Part shown: positions 62,946-64,000 of the stretch, in pieces
Layout: every line of letters starts with the position of its first letter
Numbering within the stretch: the first letter of the stretch is position 1
Source: Myroides pelagicus
GTDB lineage: Bacteria > Bacteroidota > Bacteroidia > Flavobacteriales > Flavobacteriaceae
NCBI RefSeq assembly: GCF_009711055.1
Contig: NZ_WMJY01000014.1
Coordinates: forward strand, 16,365-80,364
Direction of reading: 5' to 3'
DNA: 64,000 bases
The notes under the pieces: generated by a model
Seen by the model: the letters and a program-made list of their open reading frames with translations, nothing else
What the model was told of the DNA's origin: nothing
Databases searched by the model: none
Position numbers and translations under genes: made by a program

Positions 62946-63659
62946 TTAATTTTTTCTTGACATATTTAAATAGGTTTGGTACTGTAATTTATTAAAATCC
63001 TCTTCAGATAACACTTCGCCCTTTGTTGGCTCTTGCTCAATAGTTATATCTTTATTAAATTCTATTTTAGAAAGGGTAAACATTTTATTATTTTCCTGAA
63101 CCTGGATTATTAAACCGGGTAATCCACTGTAAGTTAATGGTCCAAAAGGATAAGGAAATTCGGGAGCATACCAAGCTGTAACTAATATTGGTTTTCCTTT
63201 AACATCAATTTTAGTTCTTGTTGCTTTGTAAGCTGTGAACCCATTTATTTTTAATTGTTCATTATCCAATGTCCAATCAGCAAATAGAGTATTAACCAAT
63301 AAATATCTATTCTCTAGAATATTCATAGGAGCGGATCCTTTGTTATAGTATTTTATTGTTTTATTAGTCACATTAGAATATATAGTTTTATCACAACCAC
63401 AAAGACTAAAAGCCAATTTATTTTGTGAATTTCTATTATTGGTAGACATCTCAAATGAGGCTCTTTCTTTATTAAATAATAGTTTTAACTCTACTGCTTC
63501 TTCATAATCTTTAGCCTTGCTTAAATAGGAGCTATAAGGAGAAGAGTTTTCTAGATTTTCATCATTAAAAAGATATTTCACCTTATAATATGCAATGTTG
63601 GTTTTTTGAGAAAAACATATACTAGTAAAAGCTAAAAATAAGATTGTAATGTATTTCAT
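62946..63659 (-). CDS. GLPGLI family protein
   Basis: 237 residues. Signal peptide (MKYITILFLAFTSICFSQ). A ~200-residue beta-rich domain (KTNIAYYKVKYLFN...) contains YSGLPGLIIQVQ (~190), the motif that names the family. AWYAPEFPYPFGPLTY just before it is also conserved. The single C-x-C (CGC) near residue 88 could bind metal. It is secreted or periplasmic. Function unknown. It forms a unit with the downstream barrel gene and is preceded by a broken small gene. Confidence 0.92.
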   Translation of the reverse strand: MKYITILFLAFTSICFSQKTNIAYYKVKYLFNDENLENSSPYSSYLSKAKDYEEAVELKLLFNKERASFEMSTNNRNSQNKLAFSLCGCDKTIYSNVTNKTIKYYNKGSAPMNILENRYLLVNTLFADWTLDNEQLKINGFTAYKATRTKIDVKGKPILVTAWYAPEFPYPFGPLTYSGLPGLIIQVQENNKMFTLSKIEFNKDITIEQEPTKGEVLSEEDFNKLQYQTYLNMSRKN

Positions 63660-63680
63660 ATTATTAAAATTTAATTATTT

Positions 63681-63717
63681 AAAATACATAGAGCTACTAT
63701 TTACCTCTATGCATTTT
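63681..63717 (-). terminator. Hairpin between the small pseudogene and the GLPGLI gene
   Basis: AAAATACATAGAG (63681-63693) pairs with CTCTATGCATTTT (63705-63717) over 13 bp with one G-U pair on the minus-strand RNA, followed by a T-rich segment. It is either a terminator for the small gene or an attenuator inside the operon. Confidence 0.6.
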
Positions 63718-63732
63718 TAAACAATTTACTTA

Positions 63733-63958
63733 TTAGTAAGTATCATTTAAACATTTTTCAAATAACTCATCAGCTATTGCCATTGCGTCATTAAAATCTA
63801 GATCCATTTCACTTCCAGGATAATTACCTTGTAAAACATCCATATCTATGACTCATTGATCAGCACAAGGAGTAGCGAAATCTAATTTTTCGCTCATCGC
63901 AAAAGAGCTACTCGTACAAGTAATAAATAACATGATAATAAAATAAACTTTTTTTCAT
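63733..63958 (-). pseudogene. Small secreted-protein gene with frameshift and in-frame stop
   Basis: From ATG 63958-63956 a run of seven A (T on the plus strand, 63949-63955) puts the frame out by one. With six A it reads MKKVYFIIMLFITCTSSSFA, a signal peptide. The mature part begins MSEKLDFATPCADQ and meets TGA at 63855-63853. It continues VIDMDVLQGNYPGSEMDLDF and ends FEKCLNDTY at TAA 63735-63733. TGA could come from TGG (Trp). The reconstructed protein is ~74 residues with a ~54-residue acidic mature part and two cysteines. It is in the same orientation as the GLPGLI gene. No family recognised. Confidence 0.6.
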
Positions 63959-64000
63959 AATGGTTCTTAGATTCAACAAATAAATGCAACAGCATTTAAA

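Noticed and set aside
63853..63855. TGA read as selenocysteine in the small secreted gene
   Set aside because: A frameshift is also needed to read the gene, the likely ancestral codon is TGG, and no selenocysteine insertion structure was seen.
1..64000. Search for tRNA, rRNA, CRISPR array and prophage genes
   Set aside because: No TΨC-like GGTTCGAATC motifs with acceptor pairing, no rRNA blocks, no regularly spaced repeats with spacers, and no phage structural genes were seen by eye. A tRNAscan or CRISPR finder run was not possible.

Overview
The window looks like a chromosomal segment of a low-GC member of the Flavobacteriaceae. The evidence is the gene repertoire: a PorP/SprF plus type-B sorted protein pair of the type IX secretion system, a GLPGLI protein with a TonB-type barrel, short forms of CarB and LeuA, a long NusB, a DUF3276 PUR protein, and promoters of the Bacteroidetes TTTG-N18-21-TAnnTTTG type. 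Myroides is a plausible genus, but that is an impression and not a demonstrated fact. Most of the window is ordinary core genome. The last ~7 kb is accessory in character.

Layout. 1-6.3 kb, minus strand: a DMT permease cut by the window edge, a membrane-anchored FMN glutamate-synthase-like protein, a CLC-F fluoride/proton antiporter preceded by its own fluoride riboswitch, a PUR-domain protein and an MsbA-like ABC exporter. 6.5-10 kb, plus: nusB - DUF1573 lipoprotein - yajC, then a WYL regulator with a GyrI-like and a DUF1801 protein. 10-12 kb, minus: gap and lipA. 12.3-20.9 kb, plus: nhaA, an ABC-F ATPase, and a TolC-HlyD-ABC2-ABC2 export operon that has no ATPase gene. 21-28.6 kb: a propeller-like secreted protein, PPK2, a MATE transporter, meaB, an Fsr-like MFS transporter and mgtE. 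29-33.6 kb, minus: rmuC, carB, rpmH. 33.9-36.7 kb: an LtaS-like membrane sulfatase, then a complete cobalamin riboswitch with no recognisable gene behind it. 36.7-41 kb, minus: leuACDB. 41-48.4 kb: a conserved helical protein, a two-cluster ferredoxin, a LuxC-like acyl-CoA reductase, serC, a SerA-like protein that has lost key catalytic residues, a DUF937-like protein, a CPBP protease and an ElaA-like acetyltransferase. 48.4-57.3 kb: a second MATE transporter, an ECF sigma factor with a membrane partner, the T9SS-B substrate/PorP pair behind a structured leader, a pseudouridine synthase, a MacB-type permease and hisS. 57.5-64 kb: DUF4261 and hypothetical genes (one apparently frameshifted at a slippery poly-T tract), an IS66 remnant, a TonB-type barrel with a GLPGLI protein, and a broken small secreted-protein gene.

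How the genes work together. Clear functional units are fluoride sensing and export, leucine biosynthesis, serine biosynthesis with a LuxC-like reductase, drug/metabolite export, T9SS cargo with its PorP partner, and the GLPGLI/barrel pair. The points most worth checking are the orphan B12 riboswitch, the SerA-like pseudoenzyme in the serC operon, the U UUU UUC frameshift near 59.6 kb, and the doubly broken small gene upstream of the GLPGLI gene. I saw no tRNA, rRNA, CRISPR array or prophage.
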